Source of the DNA: Paenibacillus amylolyticus
GTDB lineage: Bacteria; Bacillota; Bacilli; Paenibacillales; Paenibacillaceae
Length of the DNA stretch: 64,000 nt
Direction of reading: 5' to 3'
Assembly: GCF_029689945.1 (NCBI RefSeq)
Contig: NZ_CP121451.1
Coordinates: 2,356,001 to 2,420,000 of the forward strand
Below are positions 50,222-59,512 of this stretch, piece after piece. A model generated the notes under the pieces. That model saw only the letters and a list, made by a program, of their open reading frames with translations, was not told the DNA's origin and ran no database searches. Position 1 is the stretch's first letter; every line of letters begins with the position of its first letter. The translations under genes and the position numbers were made by a program.

Positions 50222-50377
50222 CTATTCGGTGAGGAATTTGAAGATGACCATACCGAAAAAGATCACTGTCATCAGGCCGCCCATGCCGGCAACACCCGCG
50301 ATCAGATCAAACAGATCGTTGCGGGGCTCCTCGTTCACATGTTCACGCGGGTCGCTGATCCGCACATTTGCATCCAT
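50222..50377 (-). CDS. Small single-helix membrane protein, unknown function
   Basis: A 51-residue protein: a charged N-terminus (MDANVRISDPREH), a Gly-rich turn (GVAGMGGLM) and one hydrophobic helix (TVIFFGMVIFKFL) near the C-terminus. TAAGGAGG lies 7 nt before ATG50377, a strong ribosome site. It lies opposite to dnaI and trxA, between two terminators. I do not recognise the family. Confidence 0.72.
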   Translation of the reverse strand: MDANVRISDPREHVNEEPRNDLFDLIAGVAGMGGLMTVIFFGMVIFKFLTE

Positions 50378-50641
50378 GTTAATGCCTCCTTATGGGGAAT
50401 GACAGCTTGGCCTGAAGCGGCTGCAAACCCGGAGTAATTTTAGTATACTTGGAAAAGAAAGCGTTTGTAAAGATTTTGAAGTTGGCATGCTACATTCTGT
50501 AATTGTGAAGATTTGATGTTGGGAAGATGAACATTACAGCGTTCAATTCACAAGTTTGACGTACCTGTGTTATACTGGAAGTGTCGTTCACGACGTTACA
50601 GGTTAAAATAAACCGTAAGTATATATAAGGAGGACAATTTC

Positions 50642-50959
50642 ATGGCTATTGTTAACGTATCCGATCAATCCTTCAACGCTGAAGTAGAAAGCGAAGGAAC
50701 GGTTCTTGTTGATTTCTGGGCGCCTTGGTGTGGTCCTTGTAAAATGCTCGCTCCAATCCTGGAAGAGCTGTCCACAGAAGTTGGCGATGCAGTGAAAATT
50801 GCTAAAGTTAACGTGGATGAAAATCCGGAATCTGCTTCCCGCTTCGGCGTAATGAGCATTCCAACTTTGATCTTCTTCAAAGACGGTCAACCGGTAGATA
50901 AAGTGGTTGGTTTGAACTCGAAAGATGCTCTCAAAGGAATTATCGCAAAACACCAATAA
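50642..50959 (+). CDS. trxA: Thioredoxin TrxA
   Basis: A 105-residue cytosolic thiol-disulfide carrier, reduced by thioredoxin reductase. The WCGPCK active site has Cys30 and Cys33, and the cis-Pro is in IPTLIFF. Full family length. AAGGAGG precedes ATG50642. An extended -10 (TGTTATACT, near 50571) is a possible promoter. Followed by terminator and repeat R5 before uvrC, an order known from Bacillus (trxA-uvrC). Confidence 0.96.
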   Translation: MAIVNVSDQSFNAEVESEGTVLVDFWAPWCGPCKMLAPILEELSTEVGDAVKIAKVNVDENPESASRFGVMSIPTLIFFKDGQPVDKVVGLNSKDALKGIIAKHQ

Positions 50960-50976
50960 TTCACAGGCTTACACAT

Positions 50977-51007
50977 ACGCCTCCGGTTTACATGCCGGGG
51001 GCGTTTT
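50977..51007 (+). terminator. Rho-independent terminator of trxA
   Basis: ACGCCTCCGG pairs with CCGGGGGCGT, followed by TTTT. Confidence 0.75.
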
Positions 51008-51089
51008 GCGTCGAATCCATTTATATAGGACAATATAAAGTATACTATTTATATAAAATGAAACTGGAAATTTACATGTTAACGGAGAG

Positions 51090-51201
51090 AACAGAAATAA
51101 CCTGAAAAAGCGAAGCGTTTCCCTTTATCACCGGATTTTCCCCATTGTAAAAGGGAATTAAAAAAATCTGGGGATAACAGCGATTGGAAGGTTGTTCTGT
51201 T
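51090..51201 (+). repeat. Dispersed structured repeat, copy R5
   Basis: Outer stem AACAGAAATAACC (51090-51102) pairs with GGTTGTTCTGTT (51190-51201), where the end pair A-U replaces the G-C of R2/R7. Inner core as in other copies; terminal boundaries are degenerate (TTTACAT ahead, GTGTGAA after). It lies in the 314-bp gap between trxA and uvrC and ends 72 bp before the uvrC start. Confidence 0.87.
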
Positions 51202-51273
51202 ATCGTAGCGTTTGTGTGAATTATTTGTAGGGTGAGGATTTCAGCTTTTTCGGGAAGGAGGATTCACTGCATT

Positions 51274-53361
51274 ATGGATCAATTCATGAATGAACTGCAG
51301 GATCAGGAGAAGGCACTGGAGCAGATTCGCCACAAGCTCGCTCTGTTGCCAGATATGTCTGGTTGTTACCTGATGAAGAACAGTGAAGGCACGATTATCT
51401 ATGTAGGTAAGGCCAAAGTGCTGAAGAACCGCGTACGCTCTTATTTTATCGGCAGTCATAACGGAAAGACCCAGCGTCTGGTGTCCGAAATTCGTGATTT
51501 CGAATATATCGTGACAGGCAGTAACATGGAAGCACTCATTCTGGAATGTAACCTGATCAAGAAACATATGCCACGTTACAACGTGTTGCTCAAGGATGAC
51601 AAGACATTTCCGTATCTTAAAATTACAAATGAAAAGCATCCCCGGTTGGAAGTAACCCGGCGTGTGCTGAAAGATAAAGCCAAATACTTCGGACCTTATC
51701 CGAACTCGTATGCGGCACACCAAACGAAAAAGCTGCTCGACCGGATGTATCCCCTGCGCAAATGCGGTGTGATGCCCAAAGAAGTGTGCCTCTATTACCA
51801 CATGGGACAGTGTCTTGCCCCTTGTGTGAAGGAAGTGGAGAAGGAGCAGTACGACCAGATTTCACAAGAGATTGGTTCATTTCTGAGTGGTGGTCACGAA
51901 GAGATCAAGAAGGATTTGCAGCGTAAGATGCAAGAGGCTGCGGAGGATCTTTATTTTGAACGAGCCAAGGAACTGCGTGACCAGGTCATCGCCATCGATG
52001 CGATGATGGAAAAACAGAAAATTACGATGGCTGATGCCAGAGACCGTGATGTATTTGGTTTTGCGATTGATAAAGGCTGGATGTGTGTCCAGATTCTATA
52101 TATGCGTCAGGGTAAAATGATTGAACGTCACGTATCCACCTTCCCGTTTTACGGAGAGGCGTATAGTGATTTCATGTCCTACGTCACACAGTATTACAGT
52201 GATAATCCGGCATTGCCACAAGAGATTTTGTTGCCGGAAATGCCCAAGGAACTTGCAACGAATGACGACAGTTTGGTTACCGGTTCTGATGCTGATGGAA
52301 CAGTACCTGCCGCGGTTACGGTGGAGTTCGAACAGACGGGACAGGCGGAGCAAAGCACCGCTACCCAGCCACTGGTTGCGGAGACCCGTGCAGCATATGG
52401 AAGTTCCCCTGAGGCAGAAGGCGAACAACCTGATACTATGCAAGAGGATGTTTCAGTAACGGATGCAACGGCATCTGCTGAGAAGCTCCCTGCAGGTCTG
52501 GAAGACCCAACGCAGGTTGCGGCTGCTTTACAGGAGTGGCTGGAGGTCAAAGTGCTCATCCCGCAACGTGGATTGAAACGCCAGATGATTACAATGGCCG
52601 TGGATAATGCACGTGTGGCATTGGAAGAGAAGTTCCGTTTGATTGAGCGAAATGAAGAACGGACATCGAAAGCTGCGGAAGGACTAGGACGTTTTATTGG
52701 ATTGGATCAGCTTCATCGTATTGAAGCTTTTGATAACTCGAACATTCAGGGGACGAACCCGGTATCTGCCATGATCGTATTTACGGATGGTAAGCCGGAT
52801 AAGAAGGAATATCGGAAATACAAGGTCCGTTCGGTTGAAGGACCGGATGATTATGAAACCATGCGAGAAGTCATCCGTCGCCGTTATGAGCGGGTACTGA
52901 AAGAAAACCTGACCCAGCCTGACCTGATTGTGGTCGATGGTGGTAAAGGACAGATCTCGGCTGCAGTCGATATTTTGGAAAATGAGCTGGGGCTGTTTAT
53001 CCCGGTATGTGGTCTCGTAAAGGATGCGAAGCATAAGACTTCACAGTTGATGATCGGTAATCCACCGGAAGTCATCTCCCTGCCTCGGGATAGTCAGGAA
53101 TTCTACCTCTTGCAGCGGATACAGGAAGAGGTCCACCGTTTTGCCATCTCGTTCCACCGTGAACAGCGCGGCAAATCGATGGTGACGTCACGTTTGGATG
53201 CCATTCCAGGGATCGGTGAGAAGCGGCGTAAGCTGCTGTTGAAGCATTTTGGCTCTTTGCGCAAAATAAAAGAGGCCAGCGTCGAAGACTTCCGGCCTCT
53301 ATCTATTGGTGACAAGTTGGCAAATCAGATTATTGCAGCACTTCGTGATGAGGAGTCGTAA
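51274..53361 (+). CDS. uvrC: UvrC excinuclease subunit with a central acidic insert
   Basis: Makes both incisions in UvrABC nucleotide excision repair. Seen: N-terminal GIY-YIG nuclease ([21 protein letters not shown]), the Cys-rich PLRKCG segment, UVR motif region, C-terminal RNase-H-like nuclease ([20 protein letters not shown]) and helix-hairpin-helix ([18 protein letters not shown]). At 695 residues it is about 90 longer than usual; the extra part is an acidic Thr/Ala/Glu/Gln-rich stretch at roughly residues 320-410. The upstream GAAGGAGG favours ATG51274. Its last 63 bp overlap the end of the next, minus-strand gene. Confidence 0.93.
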   Translation: MDQFMNELQDQEKALEQIRHKLALLPDMSGCYLMKNSEGTIIYVGKAKVLKNRVRSYFIGSHNGKTQRLVSEIRDFEYIVTGSNMEALILECNLIKKHMPRYNVLLKDDKTFPYLKITNEKHPRLEVTRRVLKDKAKYFGPYPNSYAAHQTKKLLDRMYPLRKCGVMPKEVCLYYHMGQCLAPCVKEVEKEQYDQISQEIGSFLSGGHEEIKKDLQRKMQEAAEDLYFERAKELRDQVIAIDAMMEKQKITMADARDRDVFGFAIDKGWMCVQILYMRQGKMIERHVSTFPFYGEAYSDFMSYVTQYYSDNPALPQEILLPEMPKELATNDDSLVTGSDADGTVPAAVTVEFEQTGQAEQSTATQPLVAETRAAYGSSPEAEGEQPDTMQEDVSVTDATASAEKLPAGLEDPTQVAAALQEWLEVKVLIPQRGLKRQMITMAVDNARVALEEKFRLIERNEERTSKAAEGLGRFIGLDQLHRIEAFDNSNIQGTNPVSAMIVFTDGKPDKKEYRKYKVRSVEGPDDYETMREVIRRRYERVLKENLTQPDLIVVDGGKGQISAAVDILENELGLFIPVCGLVKDAKHKTSQLMIGNPPEVISLPRDSQEFYLLQRIQEEVHRFAISFHREQRGKSMVTSRLDAIPGIGEKRRKLLLKHFGSLRKIKEASVEDFRPLSIGDKLANQIIAALRDEES

Positions 53362-55026
53362 CATACGGCTTCTCTTTTGTTTTGGATTGAATCTGTAGAC
53401 CAGATATCCAACAATAGCCGGAAGTACAATCCAGAATATTCCGGCAGCCATATTCAGGGCATCGCCCATAAAGACCAGACTGAGTCCCATCAGCAAGCTG
53501 TCGAAGATCACATGCGCGAATACAACGGCAATGAAGCCGTGACGCAGCATGATCAGACTGAACAGCAATCCAATCACCATCAGCTCGATGGGACGGGTGA
53601 TAACGGGATAGATCGGATACAATGTGTGTCCAAGTGCCCAAATGATGGTTGGGATCAGACAGGCAATAAACGTGTTTCGTACAATCTTCTGCATCATGCG
53701 AATGCCGAACAGTCGATAGACCGTTTCTTCACCAATACCGGCCATCCAGGCCATGATCGGGAAGAGCCAGGCATAAGTCATATTGAATGTAGATTGATCT
53801 GCTGACGTCGTTGACCACGTGCCGATGCTTCGCTCCAGAATGAAGAACAGGATGGATTGCACACCCAGTAGAATGAATGCCCACAGGTAACCAGCAACCA
53901 TGCTGTGAAGTACATATTTTCCGTATCCCGGTTCTTTGGCACGAGGCCAAGGGTTAAGCCCTATTTTACGCCACATGCCGTCACCAGCAACGAGGGACAG
54001 ATAGATGGTTGCACTCATAACCAGTGTAATGCCCGCCTGCATTAACATCAGAAATGCCAACATGAAGCTGGAGAGCCCTTGTGCCTGGAAGAGTGGAATC
54101 ATGTTCAGTGTACCAATGACCGAAGCAACGAAATATACCACGGAGAGAATGATTCCTCGTTTGAAAGACGTATGTGCTCGGGTCAGGATGCTATAGATGA
54201 TAGCCAGCACGCCCAGAACAAAGGTTAGGAAAGCATAGCCGCCATATGTCATCCAGTTGGCTTGGCGCGTTTGAGCTTTCACGTAGTCGGTATGGGATTC
54301 AGGGACCGAGAAGCCAGGATCGAACGATCGTACTGCCCCCTCTTCAAACGTAAAATTCAGTTCAAGCTTGGAGTTTCCGATAGCTTTTGCAGGATCTGTA
54401 TACTTCAGTCCCGCTTCACCATCGCGAGTATCCAGTTGAAGTGTTGGCACGTCATAACCGAATTCGGCCAGAACGCCAGCTGCCAGCCGTTCTTTCTCAT
54501 CCAGCGACATATTGCCTTCGGCAAGCACTTGCGATGTGGTCGCTTTCCCGGTGCTTTGTTCCGCCTCAATGGCGGTATAGAGGGAAGAGGGCAGTTCCCG
54601 TTTGAAGCCAACCACTTTTCCTGTTTTCATATGTACGTCAACATTAAGATAACCGCCCCTGTCCTGATCAGGTAAACGAACGCGGAATACATCGTAAGGA
54701 TAGCTTGTTTCCCATTTCTGATTGTAGGTATCAAGTTGTTTGGTTTTGGCCATATATCCGTAGATATCGGAATGTGTCTGGTAGGTTACCAGCGGTTTTA
54801 CGCCATCATTTGGCAGTGTATAGTCATCCACAGAAGCTGCGAATGATCGTGCGGATTGCGTCGCATCCTCCTTGCTTATGAAGGACGTGGACGAAATTTC
54901 GGTCGTTTGCGATGAGGTAGCAGGAAAGATCTGAAATACAAAAAATAGAATCAGGCCAATCGCCGCAAGCAACCCCAGCCGCTTGAAGTTAGCCTTGAGT
55001 TGCAAAGGCTGCCCTAAGGGATTCAT
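53299..55026 (-). CDS. CPBP intramembrane protease with PepSY-like extracellular region
   Basis: A 575-residue membrane protein. An N-terminal helix (residues 16-37), about 210 extracytoplasmic residues resembling PepSY-type segments ([33 protein letters not shown]), then some eight helices with the CPBP motifs [14 protein letters not shown] (EExxxR), HTLYPIYP and HVIFDSLL (His). CPBP proteins are putative metal-dependent intramembrane proteases (Abi/CAAX-type); target unknown. AGGAGG precedes ATG55026. Antisense 63-bp overlap with uvrC at the 3' end. Confidence 0.82.
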   Translation of the reverse strand: MNPLGQPLQLKANFKRLGLLAAIGLILFFVFQIFPATSSQTTEISSTSFISKEDATQSARSFAASVDDYTLPNDGVKPLVTYQTHSDIYGYMAKTKQLDTYNQKWETSYPYDVFRVRLPDQDRGGYLNVDVHMKTGKVVGFKRELPSSLYTAIEAEQSTGKATTSQVLAEGNMSLDEKERLAAGVLAEFGYDVPTLQLDTRDGEAGLKYTDPAKAIGNSKLELNFTFEEGAVRSFDPGFSVPESHTDYVKAQTRQANWMTYGGYAFLTFVLGVLAIIYSILTRAHTSFKRGIILSVVYFVASVIGTLNMIPLFQAQGLSSFMLAFLMLMQAGITLVMSATIYLSLVAGDGMWRKIGLNPWPRAKEPGYGKYVLHSMVAGYLWAFILLGVQSILFFILERSIGTWSTTSADQSTFNMTYAWLFPIMAWMAGIGEETVYRLFGIRMMQKIVRNTFIACLIPTIIWALGHTLYPIYPVITRPIELMVIGLLFSLIMLRHGFIAVVFAHVIFDSLLMGLSLVFMGDALNMAAGIFWIVLPAIVGYLVYRFNPKQKRSRMLRLLITKCCNNLICQLVTNR

Positions 55027-55450
55027 GTAATGTTGTTCCTCCTTAATCTAATACAGATATTAAAGTTAACATAGCACAGGCCAAGCATCGAATGCCAATG
55101 ATGCAACGAAAACGGGTGTAAATCCTTGAAAATGAATGAAAAGGAACGAAAGAATCTGATCCATCCATCGCCATATCTGAGTTTTTCCCTATTTGGCTGA
55201 ATTCGATGCTTTTTACACAAAAAACGTTTTGTCTGTAAACGCCGCAGCGCTTATAATTTTGAAGCAAATGTGCAATGATTCGCATGTCTTTCGCCCAACA
55301 AGGGAACGAATAGAATATATTCCAACTTCATTATATATGTCGTTTTGATCTGGATCATACCTGTTTAACGTTTGGTAACAGCATTTCATATGAAGAAGGC
55401 TCCACGGGTGTGGAGTTATTTTCATTTTAGAAGAGGTGGAAGATACTCAA
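55027..55450. other. Intergenic region upstream of the potassium transporter
   Basis: 424 bp between divergent genes. A hairpin CTCCAC-GGGT-GTGGAG lies at 55400-55415 and is followed by TTATTTTCATTTT, possibly an attenuator 35 nt before the start codon. I looked for a c-di-AMP (ydaO-type) riboswitch, common on ktr genes, and do not see its conserved core. Confidence 0.4.
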
Positions 55451-56791
55451 GTGAAACTGAATGTTCAATGGATGCGATTATCGCCACCCCGTATTCTTGT
55501 CTTAGGGTTTGCTGGCATCATATTGGTAGGCACACTGCTGTTAATGCTTCCGGCATCCAGCCGTAATGGTCACAGTCTTGCATTTATTGATGCGCTCTTT
55601 ACAGCAACTTCCGCTGTTTGTGTCACCGGTTTGGTTGTGGTCGATACAGGGACTCATTTCTCGGTGCTGGGTCAGGTTGTGATTGCGATTCTGATTCAGA
55701 TTGGCGGACTGGGCTTCATGACGATGTCCACATTGGTCGCCATTGCGTTCAAACGGCGGATTTCCCTCAGAGAACGCTTGATTCTACAGGAGGCGATGAA
55801 CCAGAGCACGATGGAGGGCATCGTCCGACTGATTCGTAAAGTGGTGATCTACTCACTCATTATCGAAGGCATATGCGGCACCTTGTTTGCCATTCGCTGG
55901 TCATTTGATATGCCGGTCGGGCAGGCAATTTATTATGGGTATTGGCACGCGATCTCCATGTTCAACAACGCGGGCTTTGATATGTTTGGGGACTTCCGCA
56001 GTCTGACCGGTTATGTGTATGACCCGTTGGTTAATTTTACAGCGATGTTCCTGATTGTGTCTGGCGGTATCGGTTTTGTGGTGTTGTCAGACCTGGTGGA
56101 TTACCGCAAAACGCGGAAGCTGTCCCTGCACTCCAAAGTGGTATTGCTGATGACCGGATTGTTGATTGTGTTCGGTGCACTCGTTATTTTCGTATTTGAA
56201 TTCAGCAATCCCCGGACATTGGGTGGTCTGAACTGGGGTGGCAAGATTCTCGGATCATTCTTCCAGTCCGTTACGCCGAGAACAGCAGGAGCGAATACGG
56301 TAGATATTGCCGGGCTCAGACAGGCAACACAATTCTTTATGATCATCCTGATGTTCATTGGTGCATCACCAGGCTCTACTGGAGGCGGGATCAAAACAAC
56401 GACGTTTATGATTATGGCAGGCGCAGTCATCGCCATGATGCGTGGACGGGAAGATATCGTATTTTTCCGCTATCGGCTTGTACAGGAACGGATTTTTAAG
56501 GCACTTACCATTACATTGTTGGCCCTCTTGTTCATCATAGCCGTAACAATGGCGCTGAGTACCACCGAAGAAGCCAGCTTTATGATGATTTTATTTGAGA
56601 CGACATCGGCCTTTGGCACCGTGGGATTATCGCTGGGACTTACGCTGAAGCTGACCACCATCGGGAAGCTCCTGATCTGTTTTACCATGTTTGCAGGAAG
56701 GCTTGGACCCATCACGTTAGCGTATGCACTTGGGCAGAAAAAGGGTAAAGAGTTATACCGGTATCCGGAAGGCAAAATGATTATTGGATAA
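55451..56791 (+). CDS. Ktr/Trk-type potassium channel subunit, KtrB/KtrD-like
   Basis: A 446-residue inner-membrane protein with the four-fold pore architecture of Ktr/Trk K+ transporters. Seen: ALFTATSAVCVTGLVVVDTG (filter 1), AISMFNNAGFDMFG (filter 2), FFQSVTPRTAGANTVD (filter 3) and FETTSAFGTVGLSLGLT (filter 4), plus GGIGFVVLSDL. GTG55451 is chosen with GAGGTGG about 11 nt upstream; the frame opens at a GTG at 55436. The cytosolic regulatory subunit is the next gene, so together they form a complete uptake system. Confidence 0.9.
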   Translation: MKLNVQWMRLSPPRILVLGFAGIILVGTLLLMLPASSRNGHSLAFIDALFTATSAVCVTGLVVVDTGTHFSVLGQVVIAILIQIGGLGFMTMSTLVAIAFKRRISLRERLILQEAMNQSTMEGIVRLIRKVVIYSLIIEGICGTLFAIRWSFDMPVGQAIYYGYWHAISMFNNAGFDMFGDFRSLTGYVYDPLVNFTAMFLIVSGGIGFVVLSDLVDYRKTRKLSLHSKVVLLMTGLLIVFGALVIFVFEFSNPRTLGGLNWGGKILGSFFQSVTPRTAGANTVDIAGLRQATQFFMIILMFIGASPGSTGGGIKTTTFMIMAGAVIAMMRGREDIVFFRYRLVQERIFKALTITLLALLFIIAVTMALSTTEEASFMMILFETTSAFGTVGLSLGLTLKLTTIGKLLICFTMFAGRLGPITLAYALGQKKGKELYRYPEGKMIIG

Positions 56792-56839
56792 AATGTAGTG
56801 AGTTATGAATTTGATTGGATAAGGGGTTCGTGAAGAACA

Positions 56840-57511
56840 ATGAAAACACAGCAGTTTGCGGTGATTGGACTTGGGCGGTTTGGCTCCAGTCTGGCACAGG
56901 AATTAATGGAACTCGGCTACGAGGTGCTCGGGATCGATAAAAATGAAGAAGTCGTCGAAGACATGAGTGAATTGGTCACCCATGCGGTTGTAGCCGATGC
57001 CACAGATGAGGAAGTGTTGCGCTCTCTGGGGATTCGCAATTTCGATTGTGGGATTGTAGCCATCGGGGATGATATTCAGACGAGCATTCTCACCGCGATT
57101 CTGTTAAAAGAGTTGGGCGTCAAGACGGTCGTGGCCAAGGCCATATCCGTTCTTCACGGACGAGCGCTGGATAAACTGGGGATTGATCGTGTCGTTTATC
57201 CTGAGCGGGATATGGGCATCCGGGTTGCCCACCAATTGGTCACCCCGAACTTGCTGGATTACATTGAACTATCCAACGATTACAGTATTGTCGAGATGAA
57301 GGTTCCCGCCTGTCTGCATAACAAAACCCTTTCAACCCTGAATGCACGTGTACGCTTTGGGTGCAGCATTGTGGCGTTACAGAAGGAAGCTGGGGTTATT
57401 ATTGCTCCGACAGCACTGGACTCGCTTCAGATGGGGGATATCATGGTCATTATTGGTAATAATGCAGATATCGACCGATTTGAAGAAGAGGTTATCAGCC
57501 AGGAGAGCTAA
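56840..57511 (+). CDS. Ktr regulatory RCK subunit, KtrA/KtrC-like
   Basis: A 223-residue cytoplasmic ring-forming protein that gates the potassium channel. Seen: Rossmann motif AVIGLGRFGSSLAQEL (residues 8-23) of the RCK_N domain, binding ATP/ADP or NAD, and a C-terminal RCK_C domain (ALDSLQMGDIMVIIGNNADI) that in relatives binds c-di-AMP. Starts 48 bp after the channel gene, so probably cotranscribed. Confidence 0.9.
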   Translation: MKTQQFAVIGLGRFGSSLAQELMELGYEVLGIDKNEEVVEDMSELVTHAVVADATDEEVLRSLGIRNFDCGIVAIGDDIQTSILTAILLKELGVKTVVAKAISVLHGRALDKLGIDRVVYPERDMGIRVAHQLVTPNLLDYIELSNDYSIVEMKVPACLHNKTLSTLNARVRFGCSIVALQKEAGVIIAPTALDSLQMGDIMVIIGNNADIDRFEEEVISQES

Positions 57512-57571
57512 TCATTATCATGTGGTACAAGAGGAAGCCAGGCGCTGGAGCCCGGCTGATTCAGATCCATG

Positions 57572-58495
57572 CTAAGGCGTCGTAGTCCTCCTTGAGGGCA
57601 ATGGCGCCTTTGCTGTAAAGAGCGCAGCCGTCTCCTTGACCCATTGTCTGGAGGTCTCGCTGAGGTCTTCCTTTTCCCCATAGATCATGCAGGTTGTTCT
57701 TCGGGTCTGCTGTAGTTGTGGCAAATGGACAGCAACCAGATCATTGTCTGCAAGCAATTGTGGACGAAGATATGACTTGGGCAATAGGGCCGCAGCTTTG
57801 GCGGAAGGCAGAAGACGGATGATCGCTTCGAAGGAATCAATCTCCATGCGAATATCCGGCATCACAGCACAGCGCTGGAAGAGGTCATCCGTTAATTTGC
57901 GGTACCAGGTGCCTTTGGAGAATGTGATCATCGGCAGATCCTGCAAATGCTCCATTCCGGCTTCCTTGTCAGACAAAGGGTGTGTAAGCGGCACAACCAG
58001 TTCCAGGTGATCGTCAAAGAGTGGCACACAGTTGAGCCCCACTTCGCTGATGGAGGAGGCGACAATGCCCACATCGGCTTTTTTATCACGCACAAAAGAG
58101 ACAATCTCGTGTGTTTTTCCCGTCAACAGTTTCAGTTCGGCATTTGGATGTTTCTCCATAAAGGCATTGACGAGTGGGGGTAACGTGGTTTGAAGTGTCG
58201 TCAGACTGGCTCCGAGTGTAATGGTGCTCTGTTCTTCATCTTTATACTGGGCGAGCATGGTGAGGAATTTCTGTTGCTGCTGCTTCTGTTCTACTGCGAA
58301 GGTATAGGCGAACTGGCCCACGCTGGTTAACTCCAGCCGTTTGCCACGACGGTGGAACAGGGCAACCCCAAGTTCATCCTCCAATTTGGCAATTTTGCGT
58401 GAGAGTGCGGGTTGGGACAAGTTCAGTAACTTGGATGCACGGTTCAGGCTGGACTGCTCCACAATCGCTGCAAATGCATTTAACTCCTCAAACAT
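57572..58495 (-). CDS. LysR family transcriptional regulator
   Basis: A 307-residue regulator: N-terminal winged helix (FAAIVEQSSLNRASKLLNLSQPALSRKIAKLEDELG) and a two-lobed effector domain (TLGASLTTLQTTLPPLV, FSKGTWYRKL). Its ligand is unknown. ATG58495 has AGAGGT upstream; the frame extends to 58516. It is divergent from sdhCAB, and the CcpC-like box between them suggests it controls sdh, as CcpC controls TCA genes in Bacillus, an inference. It ends 60 bp from the Ktr operon, on the opposite strand. Confidence 0.85.
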   Translation of the reverse strand: MFEELNAFAAIVEQSSLNRASKLLNLSQPALSRKIAKLEDELGVALFHRRGKRLELTSVGQFAYTFAVEQKQQQQKFLTMLAQYKDEEQSTITLGASLTTLQTTLPPLVNAFMEKHPNAELKLLTGKTHEIVSFVRDKKADVGIVASSISEVGLNCVPLFDDHLELVVPLTHPLSDKEAGMEHLQDLPMITFSKGTWYRKLTDDLFQRCAVMPDIRMEIDSFEAIIRLLPSAKAAALLPKSYLRPQLLADNDLVAVHLPQLQQTRRTTCMIYGEKEDLSETSRQWVKETAALFTAKAPLPSRRTTTP

Positions 58496-58597
58496 GAACG
58501 ATGACCTCTTTTCCATGAATGTGATTCTTACCCTTGCTTAATCGTTTTCCATGTTGTATAGCCGGTAATAGCCGATAAACCCAATGTTTCACTGCTT

Positions 58598-58612
58598 ATA
58601 CCTATAGGTTAT
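58598..58612. promoter_or_regulatory. CcpC-like ATAC-N7-TTAT dyad upstream of sdhC
   Basis: ATAC (58598-58601), CTATAGG and TTAT (58609-58612). It differs by one base from the ATAA-N7-TTAT box of CcpC-type LysR regulators, lies between the LysR gene and sdhC, and further ATAA/TTAT half sites follow. The whole 58496-58800 gap otherwise reads as AT-rich promoter DNA. Confidence 0.4.
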
Positions 58613-58800
58613 AACATTTAATAATTATATTGCAATTCCCTTATAAGAAAAAAAGGAGTAACATGAATCGTGACACAAGTTGTTCACACCTGGGGAAAAC
58701 GGAACAATTTGTCGAACCTTTTCATGGAAAAGGATTCGTGTCATGATAAGTAAAATTATTTATGAAAACGTTATATTTAGCGAAAGGGGATCGACATTTT

Positions 58801-59469
58801 ATGAAAGGGTTTTACTCCAGAAAGCTGCACTCCTTGCTTGGCGTCATTCCGCTCAGTTTGTTTTTTGTTGAGCATTTGGTGACGAACTTCTCGGCAGTTG
58901 AAGGCGGCAAAGAGGCTTTTGACGGTGCTGTTGCGTTCTTGAACAGTCTGCCACTGGTTATTGTTTTGGAAACGCTCCTCATCTGGTTACCGTTGTTCTA
59001 TCACGGTGTCTATGGTCTGTATATTGCTTATCAGGCCAAGCCTAACGTGGGCCGTTATGGCAATGAGCGCAACTGGCGTTACACGCTGCAGCGGGTCAGT
59101 GGTGTCATTACGTTTGTATTCGTAATCTGGCATGTATGGGAGACTCGGGTGCAAGTTGCGTTGGGTACAGTCACCCACGAGGAACTTGGCGGTGTCATTC
59201 ATGAGATCGTGATGAACCCGGTAACATTTATTCTATATCTGATCAGTGTAGTTGCGGCATCCTATCACTTTGCCAACGGTCTGTGGTCGTTCCTTGTTAG
59301 CTGGGGGATTACTGTGGGTCCGCGTGCGCAGCGTGTGTCCTCTTATGTATGCATGAGTTTGTTTGGTATTATCTCCATCATGTTTATTGCTTCCTTGTTC
59401 GCTTTCCGGAGCATCGATTTCCAAGCAGTAACTTCGATGGTTGATGTAGTAAAAACAGTTCTAATCTAA
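58801..59469 (+). CDS. sdhC: Succinate dehydrogenase cytochrome b558 subunit SdhC
   Basis: A 222-residue, five-helix membrane anchor of the Gram-positive succinate:menaquinone reductase, carrying two haem b groups. Seen: haem-ligand His in FYSRKLHSLLGVIPLSLFFVEHLVTNF, YHGVYGLYIAYQ, FVIWHVWETR and SYHFANGLWSFLVSWGIT. ATG58801 is chosen over 58762 because GAAAGGGG lies upstream. First gene of sdhCAB, 43 bp before sdhA. Confidence 0.92.
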   Translation: MKGFYSRKLHSLLGVIPLSLFFVEHLVTNFSAVEGGKEAFDGAVAFLNSLPLVIVLETLLIWLPLFYHGVYGLYIAYQAKPNVGRYGNERNWRYTLQRVSGVITFVFVIWHVWETRVQVALGTVTHEELGGVIHEIVMNPVTFILYLISVVAASYHFANGLWSFLVSWGITVGPRAQRVSSYVCMSLFGIISIMFIASLFAFRSIDFQAVTSMVDVVKTVLI

Positions 59470-59512
59470 GCATTTACTGATTAAATGCTGACTTATAAGG
59501 GAGTGAACAGCA

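Noticed and set aside
55027..55450. c-di-AMP riboswitch upstream of the Ktr genes
   Set aside because: The conserved core of the ydaO motif is not visible; only a short hairpin is present.
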